A program made the position numbers and the translations under genes. This document shows, in pieces, positions 36,501 through 48,595 of a DNA stretch of 64,000 bases (the stretch's first letter is position 1; each line of letters opens with the position of its first letter). The stretch is taken from contig JARFXM010000004.1 of assembly GCA_029532625.1 (NCBI GenBank), positions 1,550,001 to 1,614,000 on the forward strand, read 5' to 3'. The stretch comes from Lomentospora prolificans. Lineage: Eukaryota > Ascomycota > Sordariomycetes > Microascales > Microascaceae. The notes under the pieces are model-generated. The model searched no databases, was not told the DNA's origin, and saw only the letters and a list, made by a program, of their open reading frames with translations.

Positions 36501-39500
36501 TCGGCTTGGAGGTCCCGACATTCTCGAACAAAAGCAAACAGTGTGCTTTTCCCTTACCGTTCCCCTTTTCCTGATAAGGTGACCCTATGCAGTGTGCGTA
36601 ATTGTCAGCTGCCGTCGAGGACCACTTTGGGCAGGGAGTGGAGATCTGCAACAGCACGAGTAGTCCCATGTCCAGATTCGTTCTGATATGTACTAACAGG
36701 ATAGCCACGTTGGCGGGAACTGAGAGCTTGTTGGCTGTCGTGGGTTTAATCTGCCCGGGAAGCATTTGGCGAAGCCCTCGCCTGGCCGTTGGATCCGATC
36801 AGGCAAATTCCAATCAAACCTGTGTCGATTCATGTGCGGAACCAGCAACGAATTTTCTCCGACATCACTTTAGGTTGGCTCCTTGTTTAGCCCGGCCCCT
36901 TCACTTACCGCAGAGGTGGAAGAATGGGAGACGTCGCGGTTGGCTACGGTACTCCTATATTCATCTCCTCCCGTCCAGGCCTATCTTCCCAAATCAAAAC
37001 TGATAAGTATCTGACAAACATTACTTCCTGTTCCCCCACGTTAGCTGTTTTACCAAACTGGACACCCAGACCAGCCTCGAACGGGCCCGTTCTCGATAGA
37101 TCCCGAGAGGAGAGTGTGCGCCAAGTGGCTACTAGACGAAGCGCATGCAGCCCGCAGTTTATCAATGCGTCTGTGGAAGAGGAGCGATGCATGCTGCCTG
37201 GCCATAGAAGAATGGCCAGCCGTTCTCCTCGTGCTCAGTGTTAAAAACCCTGGTGGACGCTATGGACACACTTTAGACCGGCAGAATTTGGTACGGACCA
37301 GTGAGCATCCGGGCACCGAACGTGCTCAAGGCGGCTCGTTCCCATCTGACTCGGAAACCAGATAAGGGTTGTCATTTTGCCAAAGACCACGTGCGAGCTT
37401 GTGCTCTTCCTTTTTTGTGAGGTCGGCACGGCATGCAATACCGTTGTGCTGGCCTGAGCACCGTGACCCCATAGTAGAAAATACCTGCCTATTTACCTGC
37501 CCTCCCCCCCCCGGCGGCCTTGTCTTCTCTTTTTCCTAGAGTCGCATTGAAGGCACCGAAGGCCTTGCTGTAGGCTCAGCGAAAAGAGTAATATAGTATG
37601 ATGAGCCTGGACTCTGCGCCAGTATCGTCATTTCGCTCATATACAGGGGTCCACCCCTGCAAACGCCATGTGGTTGATTGTTTCGACATTGAAAGCTGTC
37701 CTAGGCCAGCAAAAATGGTTGTTGCGGAAGCGATGATCCAGCCACGGCAAGTTCGTCTTAATTGCACCAGTCAGTGTCACCAACAACACCTGCCCTACAC
37801 GCTACTAAATATACCCTGGTTTGGTAAGTCGAGAGGTTTCTCCCACTCAGTACATCGTTCAGTAGCGGGGCAAATGGGCAAGAGGACTGCCTGCATCTGC
37901 AGCATGCAGGTATCTTCGCTCCAAAGGGTTTCAAAGAGTGTTCGATTAGCCCTTCCACAGCACTCATTCGATTAGGGTGGCGACAATGCCTCGAACGCAT
38001 CCTTATCAGAGCTCACCGGTTCCCGTATCTGATAATCGAACGGTAGGTTATCGCGGGTAATGATAACTCAGACTCAGCCGGCAGGCCATCTCCAGAGATG
38101 ATTTCGGAATGTCTTTTCCAGCCAACGATCCTAGGATACCCTGTCGAGCAGCCTGTGGGCGATAATGTTTCCTGGAATTAAGTCCTTGTTTGTTCATGTC
38201 TAGAGATTACTCCATAGAACCGTTATAGACTTGTTAGGCTCGAGGAACCCAAGTTGCAGCGCGCACGTTGTCGCCACTTAGGGCCGAATATGAAAGCAAT
38301 CATGAGCTGAGAACTATGGTCGTCTCTGCAGATGCAAGTCATGGATAAACGAGGCTAGCGGGCCATCTCTCCTTACAGCTTGTAGGTCTCGCTATTTGTA
38401 GTGACACGGGGTCCGAGGGTGCAACAAGTCTCAGTGATTCTTCTCCAACACTTAGGTATCAGGGCGGGCGATGAATGAGGCAAGTCTTGGGGCGGTTAGT
38501 TTGACCGGAGAAAAGAGAGAATAATGTGGCCCCTTTCCAGTGAAGGGGTAATCGACTCGGAGCCGACACCTTGATCTTCTATGGTTATTTGGTTTCTGTC
38601 ACAACTGCGACGCTCAAGAGTCGAAGTACTGGCCCTGCGATGTCTGTCTCTAAGATGTACTTCGGGTCCTGCATTTGCCATTTGCTGTGGGGTCTGTTGA
38701 GCCTAGGAAGGAGTAGTCTGGGATGGCAACTAATTTCTACAAGTAGGCACATGTGAAATCTTCGGGTCCGTCGTTTCGCCCCTCTCCCCAAGCGAGGCCG
38801 GATGGTTCGCAGTTCTTGGAGCGCACTTGCCACGGTGGGAAAGTGATAAATTGCCGTCAAGCTGCGTTTATGAACAGGGGTGGCCAAACCGAACTGCTAC
38901 TGCCTTGTGTACGAACTTATTATGGACGGCTCACGAGGCAAGAATGAACAAAACCAACAATCCGGGAAGGCATTACTGGTGCGAAATAGATTGACCCTTC
39001 CTTGTGGTTTCCTCGAGTCTTCTAGCGCGTCCACCCCTGGGGACTTGCCCAATAATGTGGAAGCAAGAGGTCCAACTCGTGGGGCCGTGAGTGACATGGA
39101 ACTGAAAAGGAAATGGCATCTCAGCTCAGATCCACCCTTGTCATGTCCAAAGTAGCACTAAAGTATTTCCGGTACTGGTGTAATTTTAGTTTAAGCTACA
39201 GTTTTGACTGCGAAAAAATTGGCCTGAAGAACACTCCGCCAATATTTCTAGAGCAGTGCATATTATCACTGTGTTCCAATTACCATTTAAGAATCAATCG
39301 CGTCATCCGAGCATCGAGAGAGGCTCCTTTCATCCCGGGTGTTGATCCGGTCTCTGCAAACGCCTTTACCTTAGATGCAGATCATACCAGCCTGGTCTCT
39401 TTTGCGCAAGGCCGTCCTTTCGCCCCTGCCTTGCTTTGCTTCGACCACGAATCACTCTCCGACGGGTGGATAATAGTACGCGCTCGTATTGTCGCATCGC

Positions 39501-42500
39501 CGAGCACGAGAGGCAGGGGAGCGATAGCGGCCGGGCTCAACTGAATGATAGCGATGCTCGGAGCTCTTTCCTCGGTCAGCCACGGCTAGGCCATACAGGT
39601 ACTTCGCCCGTGATCCTTTACTCCGCTCACGCCCCCCAGAGATGCGTCATTACCATTACCCATTACTTTTTCCCGGCCCTATTTCCTCAGATTAACTGGG
39701 TTTGGCACCCTTTGTGCGCTGCTCTTGGATGGAACCTGCGCAAGTTGGTGACATTTGTGCTCGCCCCAATTTCTGTACCATCTGATCTCGACATGGTGTC
39801 ATCTCCATATCGGAAACGTGCTCGGGGTTATCTGGTGCTAGAGCAAAGGCAAAAAAAAGAAAAAAGAAAGACTCCGCGATAAGAGATTCAAAGAAGGACC
39901 ATAGAGCCGATCAATGTTGCGCGAGACGTCGCCCAAGTGGTGACTGGCAACGCCACAAGCTCGCCAGGCCGACTACCAGTATCTCCAGAAATGGAGGGCT
40001 TGTGGCGACACTAGCCAGAGCGGTGTGGTGCATAGGGCTCTCCGTATTATCCTATTAGCGTGCTTCAAGCTCAAGCCAGATCTCCCTAGCTCAACACGTA
40101 TTTTGTCGCATTTTGTGGGGATAGCACCAGTCTTGCCAGAAATAACTAATCGCCGGAGCTCTCGCTGGTCAATCAATCTATTGAGGGAGTTGCGCAACTT
40201 TGAGTTCCTCCAGATTCACCCACGGCAAATGTCTCATAGCTGGCAGTAGCTACCAGGCAACCGCTTGTCAAACATGAACAGATGGACCCTCTCGCATCTC
40301 CCCGTCCCCGCCTTGCCCGGATGAGGTGGTTGTGCGAAGCGGAAGAGGAACTTATGATTGATGGGTGGCTCTTTTCGGGCCTGCTCTCCTAACTTCGGGT
40401 ATTTGAAGCTTTGCACTCGATGGTTTCTTTCTCACCGCTCCGATTTTATTAGTTACCCGCCCGATGCCTGCGTCGAGAACCAAGGTAGCTGCCCTAACGC
40501 ACGGGCAATGAAAGGAGGGCAGTCACGGTTGATTCATCTAGTGTAATCCCTTACCTAGTCCTGCGCTTCGTGGGGTGGTCGATGAGCCGAATGGAAGCGC
40601 ACTCTTGTGTGGTGGATTGAGGTGTGCGATAGGATGAAATTTGGGGGTGATGGTGCTGAATTACTGGCGGATTACCTGGGGAGGTCTGCCGGCAACCAGA
40701 TATCGGTTTCATTTTTCGGCCAGTCGGTATGTGCACGACTTGCACGATGGCCATCGTGAGCACGCAATTCCTTCTCGAACCCATGCATTGCAGGTAGAGC
40801 TTGCATTCTGGCTCCACTGATAAACGCGAGTTGACTGCGCAGGACTGGTTGGGTAGGTGTAATTATACCGTGCGGGATTGATATGGTCCCAAACAAAGGT
40901 CTATGTGGACAAGGGCCGGGCATGCAGGAATGCTATTACCGGACCAGTGGACGGACGGTTGGTACACGGCCATGCCATAACACGGCGGTATTAGGTGATG
41001 ATCTGTCCCGACTGAAGAAACTTGTTAGCCCCCAAGGGAAAAGTCAAGTGGGTTCTTGGCTTCTCCTGATCTTCGAACATTGAAGGCTAGACCTGTCCAC
41101 GAGGTCTCCGTTAACTAGCCTGTCCCATCTTCATTTTGTCCGGCCAGGGCAGCTCCCTGCAGTTTTGCCTGGCCCATTCGGCCCCTTCCCATCCATTCCG
41201 TTTCCTCATCCTCCTCGCTTCGCCATTGACGTTCTTCTGTAATCCGGCGCTTTTGTTGCACAAGCTTGGCTTGCTGCGGGTTGCAACGATTAGCCAAATC
41301 CAATGCATCTCGTTGAGCTCGATAACGACTTATCCATCTATTACGAGCTCGCCTCGAGCCGTGGTCCGGCACTGTGACTTTCCCAGCAGTTGGAGACCAA
41401 AACCCAGCGACAGAGGCCGGAAAGATATCCTACAAGTATGCGGCTTCTCGCGTCCAGCTGCAAGCCCGGCTCGGAAGTCGAGAGAGGGAAGGGGAACTCT
41501 AGAATTTGACAAGGGATCCAGCCAGATCCTTCGCCTTCAGTGTACTTTTGGTGTACCTGGACCTTATCCGGTCTCCACCAACACAAACTCACCTACGGGG
41601 GCTTTAAGGTGTTGATAGATGAAGGTGGAGGGTACGACACTGACGCTGGCTTGCTTGCCTCTTCCAGCTCCACTAGTTCCACCTGCTCTCGTTGACGCTA
41701 CTGTACCAAGATGTGTCGCATCCAGACCTTGCTTCCACTCGCCAGCCAGCCAGCTATCGGAATCGACCTGTCATCCACATGTAAACGCCTACCAGGACTC
41801 TCAGCGAGAGACCCTGCAAGTCTTTGTGTCAATAAGATTTTGTAGGCTGAAGGTTACATCACTTATTTGTATTTGACTGTCCGGTGCGGACCTTTATTTT
41901 TTGGGCCACTTCTCGTCAATCTTGTGAGTTCCAGCTCATAGCCAGCCTGTGATAGCTGTACCCCGCGGCCTTGCGACTTACCCACCCCCTCTCTCGAGCC
42001 GCTCCTGCCCCTTTCCCCTGGCCCCCAGCGCCGGCAGACAGGACAGGCCAGGCCGGGCTTCGCGAGCAAGTTCTCCGCACACCCTTCATTAAAGTAGGAA
42101 GGAGCCTCTGGTCTGGCTAAGAATGTAATTTGGAAGGCCTTAGAGTGGGCATCCGAATGCCTGGACTGCTTCGTAAGTAATCTCTTCTAGCGTCTACCAC
42201 CCAAACGCACAGCCTGGCCTTAGACATGCTGCAGCTCTGTGTCCAGTCGCAAGCACCTCCCAGCGAGCTCTGCAGTTGGATGACGCCAATGCCGCCGGGG
42301 GGTTGTCGGCTACGGATGACTGCTATCGTTACCCACCCCCCTCCCCTGGGCGGAGAGCTGCACTACCTGCACTTGGTTAGACACCGGTTTGCGAGCATCA
42401 ATTGATCCAAGGTGCTAGTGGCATGTCCTGACGTACTTGCACAGTTTTGCGCAAAGGACAGAGTACTACTTCAAGGATGCGGTGTCGTACTGCGCTCGAA

Positions 42501-43022
42501 AGATGGTTGAATGAGACTGGTAACCTTCCCGAAAAGCTGTGGCCCCTTGCCCCAGCTTGCGTGCATACCAAGTTCCGAGGTTGCATGTATCTGGAGCTTT
42601 GTCCATTCGACTAAGATAACTGGTTGGTATATAAGTGGCCGCGGCTTTCTCAACGTAAAAGTCTTGTTACCATTGCCCTTTTTTGCCCCATCCACCGTTG
42701 GGAATGGAAAACGGGACCGGGCCCCGCCCATTACACTGGTCGTACTGATTCACACACATCAGACTGGCTCCGATCCTTTTCCCCTCCCCCCCAAGGAACG
42801 CGCGCAGGACCAGAAAAGTAAAGAAGGACATGTTACTTATAGAGTGGGGGTCCTGCGACGGGAATTGCGGGCGGGTTCTAGCCTGCAACAACAACAACAA
42901 GGGACCGTCTTCGTCTTGCCATCAGCTAGTACGAAGGGAGTACTAGTCCTAAGGTAGCTCGGGTCCAAGAGATAAAGCTCCCGTTCGCCGCGTCGCTTCG
43001 CCAGAGCTCCTTTGTACTCTAG

Positions 43023-43031
43023 TATATATAT
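43023..43031 (+). promoter_or_regulatory. TATA-like box of the polyol dehydrogenase gene
   Basis: TATATATAT occurs about 300 nt before the ATG at 43332, followed by a C-rich leader. Spacing suggests a core promoter with a long leader. Motif match only. Confidence 0.4.
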
Positions 43032-43331
43032 TTCAACCCGCAAACCTTCTCCATTCCAACTCTGTTCCCCACGCCAGCCCAAGGAAGTTTCCCCAACCTC
43101 GAGGTCTAGGATTAATACCTACCCCTAGGCCCAAAACCCCACGCGCGATCCCCAACTTGTCCATCTCCTGCCCTCAGCTCTTACCCCCCCTTCCAGCAAC
43201 TGGCCAATCCCACTGAGTCGCAACTCCCTAATAGGCAGCTAAGCCAAGCCCCTTCTAAGACTAACACAAGTCAAACCACCCAACATCCCACGTTATCCCA
43301 CTCTTTCGTCGTCATCCGCAATCCAACGACA

Positions 43332-45137
43332 ATGGCCCCCGCGGCGATGGACGAGGTCACCGAGGCCGTTCCTATCTTAGCGCCCGTGCATGGGTCGAAG
43401 CCTTCCAAGGCGACTGTTAGCGCGTCTGTACTATACGGCCCGCGTGATTTGCGCATGGTATGCTGAATTTACTCTCCCCAGTATAAGCTCCTTTCTTTCC
43501 ATTTGCACCCCTTCTCCTTCTGTTTCTGTCGACCGACATGCGCGCCTGCGTCTACCCGCGCATGCTTTATACTCTGCCCCGTATCTTGTTCGCCTTGCGC
43601 CTCACCCGTTGAAGAAGAGCGGGAAGCCCGCTCGCCCGCCCCCAATTCCTCTGGGGTCCGATCCTTGTTGGTTACACAAGGCTTTTGCTCCTTCCCCAGA
43701 TTCTCAGGAGCGTCATCACGGCATATCTCATAAGTGGGGACGGCGGTTCAGGCACGGGAATGACATGCGAGTGGGAAGTGGTGAAGGAGCGCCGCTCCAG
43801 GCACAAACTACAAGAGCTACATCTAGTTGTCTAAGTACTGACCCGGTTCTATAGGAAGAGAGAAAAATTGAAGACCCCGGTCTTGGAGAGCTTCAGATTG
43901 CCATCAAATCTACTGGCATCTGCGGCTCCGATGTTTCCTACTACAAGAAATTCGCCAATGGCGATCTTTGTGCCATCCATCCTTTGTCTCTGGGTCACGA
44001 GTCTTCAGGTGTTGTGGTTGCCATTGGACCCCAAGTCACTGGTTTCAAGATTGGCGACCGAGTCGCCCTCGAAGTTGGTGTCCCTTGTGGCAGCTGTACT
44101 CTTTGTACTAAGGGGCGCTACAACCTTTGCAAAAAGCTGCGATTTAGGAGCAGCGCAAAGAGCGTTCCCCATTACCAGGGTACTCTTCAGGAGCGTATTA
44201 ACCATCCCGCGCAATGGTGCCACAAGTGAGTTGTGTCCAAAATTCCCATAATCACAAATCCGTCTTGCCACTTTCTCTAATACTGACGATCGGCGTTGTT
44301 TCTAGGCTTCCCAACCATGTGTCTTTTGATGCTGCTGCTTTGTTGGAGCCTCTGTCAGTAGCCCTCCACGCCGTCAACCGAGCCTCTCCGGCTCCAGGAT
44401 CTACTGCACTCGTCATTGGTGCTGGCACTGTCGGACTGCTCACGGCCATAATGGCCCGTCAGGCGGGCTGCATAAGAGTCACGATCTGTGACGTTGACGC
44501 CGGCCGCGTCAACTACGCCATCACCAAGGGCTTCGCCACCCATGGTTTCGTTGTCCCCCGAACCTCTTCAGACGCTTCTTCCTCCGGCTGCTCGTCCCCT
44601 TGCTGTGCTGCAGACTCTGGAACCTCGACTCCTGCCTCCGGCATGATGACCCCGGCAAGCATCTACAGCCAACTCGAACACGCGAGACGTTTGGCCCAAG
44701 ACATGTTGGCCGTCACCAAAGATCCCCAGGGCTTTACCCTTGAGGATGACGAGGAGGATGAGGATGGCGTTGACATCACATTTGAGTGCACCGGAAAGGA
44801 GGTCTGTATGCATACGAGTCTCTACGCAACGAAATGTGGCGGCAAGGTGATCATGGTCGGCATGGGCACACCTATCCAGACGCTTCCCATGTCCGCTGCC
44901 CACCTGAGAGAAGTCGATATCCTGGGCATTTTCCGCTATGCCAACACCTATAAGACTGGTATTAGGATTCTGTGCAATCAAGGCAAGGGTGGAGCTGGCT
45001 TCACACTTCCTAGCCTCGACAACATGGTTACACATCGATTCAAGGGCCTCGAGAACGCAAAGGATGCTTTCGAGCTCGCCAGCCGAACCGCTGATGATGA
45101 TGGCAATCTCGTGCTCAAGGTCGTTATTGAGGCTTAG
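43332..45137 (+). CDS. Zinc-dependent polyol (sorbitol/xylitol-type) dehydrogenase
   Basis: This 442-residue medium-chain dehydrogenase probably oxidises a sugar alcohol to its ketose with NAD+. Exons are 43332-43457, 43855-44225 and 44306-45137; introns are 397 and 80 nt, both in phase. The catalytic zinc ligands are Cys65 (GICGSD), His90-Glu91 (GHES) and probably Glu180 (LLEPLSVALHA). The structural zinc cysteines are 120, 123, 126 and 134. The Rossmann loop is GAGTVG (204-209). An acidic Asp follows in CDVDAGR, which favours NAD over NADP. An insert of about 65 residues (Ser/Thr/Cys-rich, then a run of Asp/Glu) splits the coenzyme domain near residues 235-300. I recall a similar insert in a fungal paralogue group, so the exact substrate is uncertain. 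It is convergent with CSN6. The 10.7-kb gene-free tract is upstream. Confidence 0.88.
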
Positions 45138-46365
45138 GCGATGGCCTGAGGACGAGCCGAAACTGCACATTTCCGTTTTTCCCGACCCTTGATTCATCAT
45201 AATCGATAGAGATGGCTCGACTCTGGCATGGTCATGGTGGTCCCCATTTCGGGATCGTCTTGATATAACACGCGGTCTAATACTACAAACTCACGAGACA
45301 ATGAACTGATAGACGGCTTTGGGATTTCTGTTTTTCGAGGTAGTTGGACTACTTGGCCCCCCTCATCCTCTCCGTTATTCTTGAATACCGAGCCTTTTAA
45401 TCATCCATTTTACATCTTGTTTCACGCGGAATCGTTTTACTGCTACAATTTCCTTCTTCGCTCTTGGTAAATTTGGCTTAGGAAACGGAGGGAGGTGAAA
45501 AGTTATGATAAGAACAAAAGAAGAAAGATGTGGACGTCTTTCCCCCCTTTTTTTCGGGCAATTTTATTAGCTCTTCCTGTTTCTTTGGCTCTCGAGTTTT
45601 GTTTCTTAGAATGATACCTTACGGGACGTCGATAGTACTCTGAGACTTTTGAACTCGGAGCAGTTTCTCTAAAATGACTGAAATTCCAAACCTCCTCCAC
45701 CCTCCCGCACGGAGATGCATCCCATCTTGGCTCTCTTGGCTCTCTTGCATGACGGAACTTTTTTCTTTTTCTTTTTTTTTCTTTCTTTTTTTTCTTTCCC
45801 GGTGATGTCGTCAGGATATCTTTCGTCAGAGTGCTGTGTCCGAGCCCAAAGCAAAAGGGCCACGCCGGCGCTGATGAAGATCTGCGCTTGACGGATTTCC
45901 CCTTTTTTTGCCCGTTTGCAATAGGACGAGATTCGGATGACCTGGCACTATTGCGATTGCATATCACGTTTCATCTTGAGAATGAGATTTCACGGGGAGG
46001 GAGGGGGGGAAAGTGGGGGGATATTGAAACGGTGGAATATCTCTCTATTCCTATAAAGGCATATGATAGACCGAGAAGAGGTGGAATACTACCGAAACGC
46101 CGTAGTCATGAAGAAGGAGCAGAAAAAAGAACTTTTACATATCCTCCTGTCCTTTCTATGATTCCAAGGGCGCTCCTCTCCCTTGGAATCCGTGAATAGA
46201 AATAGGAAAATGAGGTTGCGACAAACCCTTCGCCACTGCGCCCTGGGAGAACTGGTGATAAAAAGGAGAAGATGAAAACAGAATAAACAAAACAGCGCCG
46301 CATCACTTGGACAAAGGGTCCGGCATGGCGCTGTCTGGTCGCCCGACAGGCCTGTCACCTTCATG
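45138..46365. other. Convergent 3' intergenic region
   Basis: These 1.2 kb lie between the convergent dehydrogenase and CSN6 stop codons. There are T-rich pyrimidine stretches (near 45769-45798) and G runs near 46000. No coding signal is seen. Confidence 0.6.
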
Positions 46366-47650
46366 CTAGAGAAGCTCATGACTATCTGTCAGGTTGAAAG
46401 CAAAGCGGGATTCGTTTGCGAATTCGGCGAGTCGGTTTCGAGGCTTGTTGCTTTCAATGACTTGGAACTTGCGACCAACTTCGCGAGCGGCCTGAGCGCC
46501 CTGAACAATGCCATTGAGAATGGAGATGATATTTACGTCGTTCTTTTCGCGAAGAAGTTCGTCTTGGAAGGCTTTTTCATTAGATGGTACTAGGACCTCG
46601 AGGCGACTTACGAGTGCTTGAATCTGGCGTAGGATTGTGTATGATGGAGCGGCCGAGTGGGCATCTACATCCGTCATCTCGGGGCTGCTGTGATCGCCGG
46701 CCTTGAAGGATTCGGGAAGTTGGTCGAGATACTTGTGTATGACCTGGATACGAGCCTGGAGCATCTTGATGGCATTGGCCTTTGCCGTGAGAGCGCTAAT
46801 CATTTCCTCCTCTTCCCTAGTGAGAACGAAATCGGGAGTTGCGTCAGTATCGGGAATGGAAATTATCCTCCGCTTGGAATCCCTGTTGTCTTCCGTGACT
46901 TCGGTTTGGGTGGCCTGGCGGCGCTCCTTTTGTTCGACGGCGGTGGCGTTTCCTCCTCCGCGGGCAACAAAGTCCATGCTAATCATCTCCGCGGCACCGG
47001 CCTCCACGGTGTATTGGAGCTCGCGGAATTTGAGCTTGAGGGGAGGGTCACTATCCTGCATCTTCTTGTCCTCGTCGTCCTCCGGTCTAGAGTCGTCGTC
47101 AGCTTCGTAGTTGCTTTCGTAAATAGTGAGGGGGAGCTTGGCTCCGGCAGAGGCATGGGCAAGCTCATCGGGATGGAAGCCGAGTAGAAGGCTGGAGTCG
47201 TTGAGTTCGAGAATCGTGGTATGAGTCGGAAGAATATCTGGCGTCGGGCCGGTCTTGGCGATAAGCGTATACCAGCCTACTAGGTCTAGCATGCGGTCTT
47301 TGTGTACGGTTTTGACTGTGGCGCGGTTCTATAAGCTTAGATCGAGGAAGGAGGGCCGAAGGAAGAGGGTGCATACATTGTTCTAGGCGGCCGAGGAACC
47401 TTTGACGGTCTACAGAATAGCCCATAGGGGCATCCGGGGTGGCCACTGTATGGCACTCAAAGGCATGCTCAATGGTGATCTCCCTACCATTGTGCTGGCC
47501 TAGAATAGCACCCATAATAGGGCCAGGCTGTTCTCGGAGGGTGTGGCGGGTGATGTAGTCGGATATGGTAAGAAGGACTAGGGGATGAAGTATCACTTGC
47601 ACATCAGATGCCTGATGGCTGCTAATTAAAGGGTTTGAAGAGGAAGTCAT
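46366..47650 (-). CDS. csn6: COP9 signalosome subunit 6
   Basis: This is a 407-residue MPN-domain subunit of the COP9 signalosome, which removes NEDD8 from cullin-RING ligases and in fungi controls development and light responses. Exons are 47650-47377 and 47315-46366. I chose the acceptor CACAG at 47316. It rebuilds RLEQF-KTVHKDRMLDLVGWYT in frame, whereas the nearer-looking TATAG acceptor gives a stop at once; the 61-nt intron starts with GTATGC. The MPN core includes VILHPLVLLTISDYITR and GAILGQHNGREITIEHAFE. The metal-binding HxH...D motif of the catalytic subunit CSN5 is missing, as expected for the non-catalytic CSN6. The C-terminal helical tail ends near the stop at 46368-46366. An acidic, charged insert lies mid-protein. 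The gene is divergent from the unknown 792-residue gene. Confidence 0.9.
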
Positions 47651-48595
47651 GTTGGTAGCACCTCTTTCAGAGATGGCTTTCGGTAGAGGTTGGAGAAAAA
47701 GGTGGGGTGGGTTGGGATAGACCTGTGAGCTGAAGCTCTATTGAACAGTCATGTCAGGAAGGGAGCCTTGAAATAGTATGAGCAGGGTATTTCAAACCAA
47801 ATCCCAACCTGTAAGGACAGCTGTTGCTGTAGACTCCCTTGTCTCTTAGTAGGAAGGGAGAATGATGATGGGGATTGAGGCAAGAAGAGTATTGATCTTG
47901 ATGCAGTTGATGTTGGTTTGGAGGGGTAGTTGTGCTGACTAAGAGATTGGCTCCAGGCAGAGCAGTGTTAGGTTGCTTGCGTTGGTTGATCTTTGTCCCC
48001 ATAGCTTCTTTTCCATGTTGCTGCATCTTCCACCCTAACAACTCTTCTTTCCTCCCTGCTTTGGTCTTAGCACAGCTCCCTTTTAGATGATTTTTCAGTA
48101 GTCTGTAATTGGAAATCTAATTCTTTAAACTCTGTCACTTTCCTTTCTGCCTCTGGGAGCTCTACGTAAGCTGTCAGACAAGATGGCGTGCCTCTTCCTA
48201 GAGCTCGACACTACAGCTTCACTAGCTCTCGTGAGTCCACAGGGCCAGCCCAGGACTCAACCTTGCTGAAAGAGGTGATAGCCTGTAAATTCTCACTCAA
48301 ATTTCCGATGCTTTCTCTAGGAAGATCCTACTGAGATATCCTAGTTGAGAGACCAGACCTGCGATCTAATTAGAGCCCTGGCTCTGGAAAGAGAAGGTGA
48401 AGAAGACCAGGCTGACCTTTAGAAACTGACTTCATAAGTAGACCTATACATACATATGTCTCTCTATTTTAGTTGCTATTTCTGCCTCCTTATCACCTTG
48501 CGGTACAAATATGAAGCTCCCCGGCATCCCCACTGACCCAAGCTATCCCTTGGAATATCTACTAGAGTCACAAGGAACACGAGGCTGGTGGCTGG
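47651..48595. promoter_or_regulatory. Divergent promoter region, csn6 / 792-residue gene
   Basis: These 945 bp lie between two divergent starts. A short open frame from the ATG at 48183 ends at a GTGAGT donor (48231) and could splice in phase to an acceptor at 48564-48565, adding an upstream exon to the right-hand gene. No TATA box is obvious. Confidence 0.45.

Larger units (their letters stand above)
32616..43331. other. 10.7-kb gene-free tract
   Basis: As in the earlier long tract, I find only short open frames without domains, starts or joinable exons. The longest (222 residues at 32743, 148 residues at 39436) are low-complexity or have no family signal. Base composition looks balanced, not AT-rich. 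Visible structure is limited to a (TC)n run near 33132-33148, the C9/G8 palindrome at 33506-33522, T and A runs, and a C-rich, then TATA-containing promoter region in the last 400 bp before the polyol dehydrogenase. No tRNA B-box with a foldable T arm and acceptor stem was found. Noncoding transcripts or old transposon remains cannot be excluded. Confidence 0.55.

Noticed and set aside
42111..42310. GGCTAA and CCGGGG motifs upstream of the polyol dehydrogenase as XlnR and CreA sites
   Set aside because: Six-base degenerate motifs are expected by chance at this frequency, and they lie more than 1 kb from the start.
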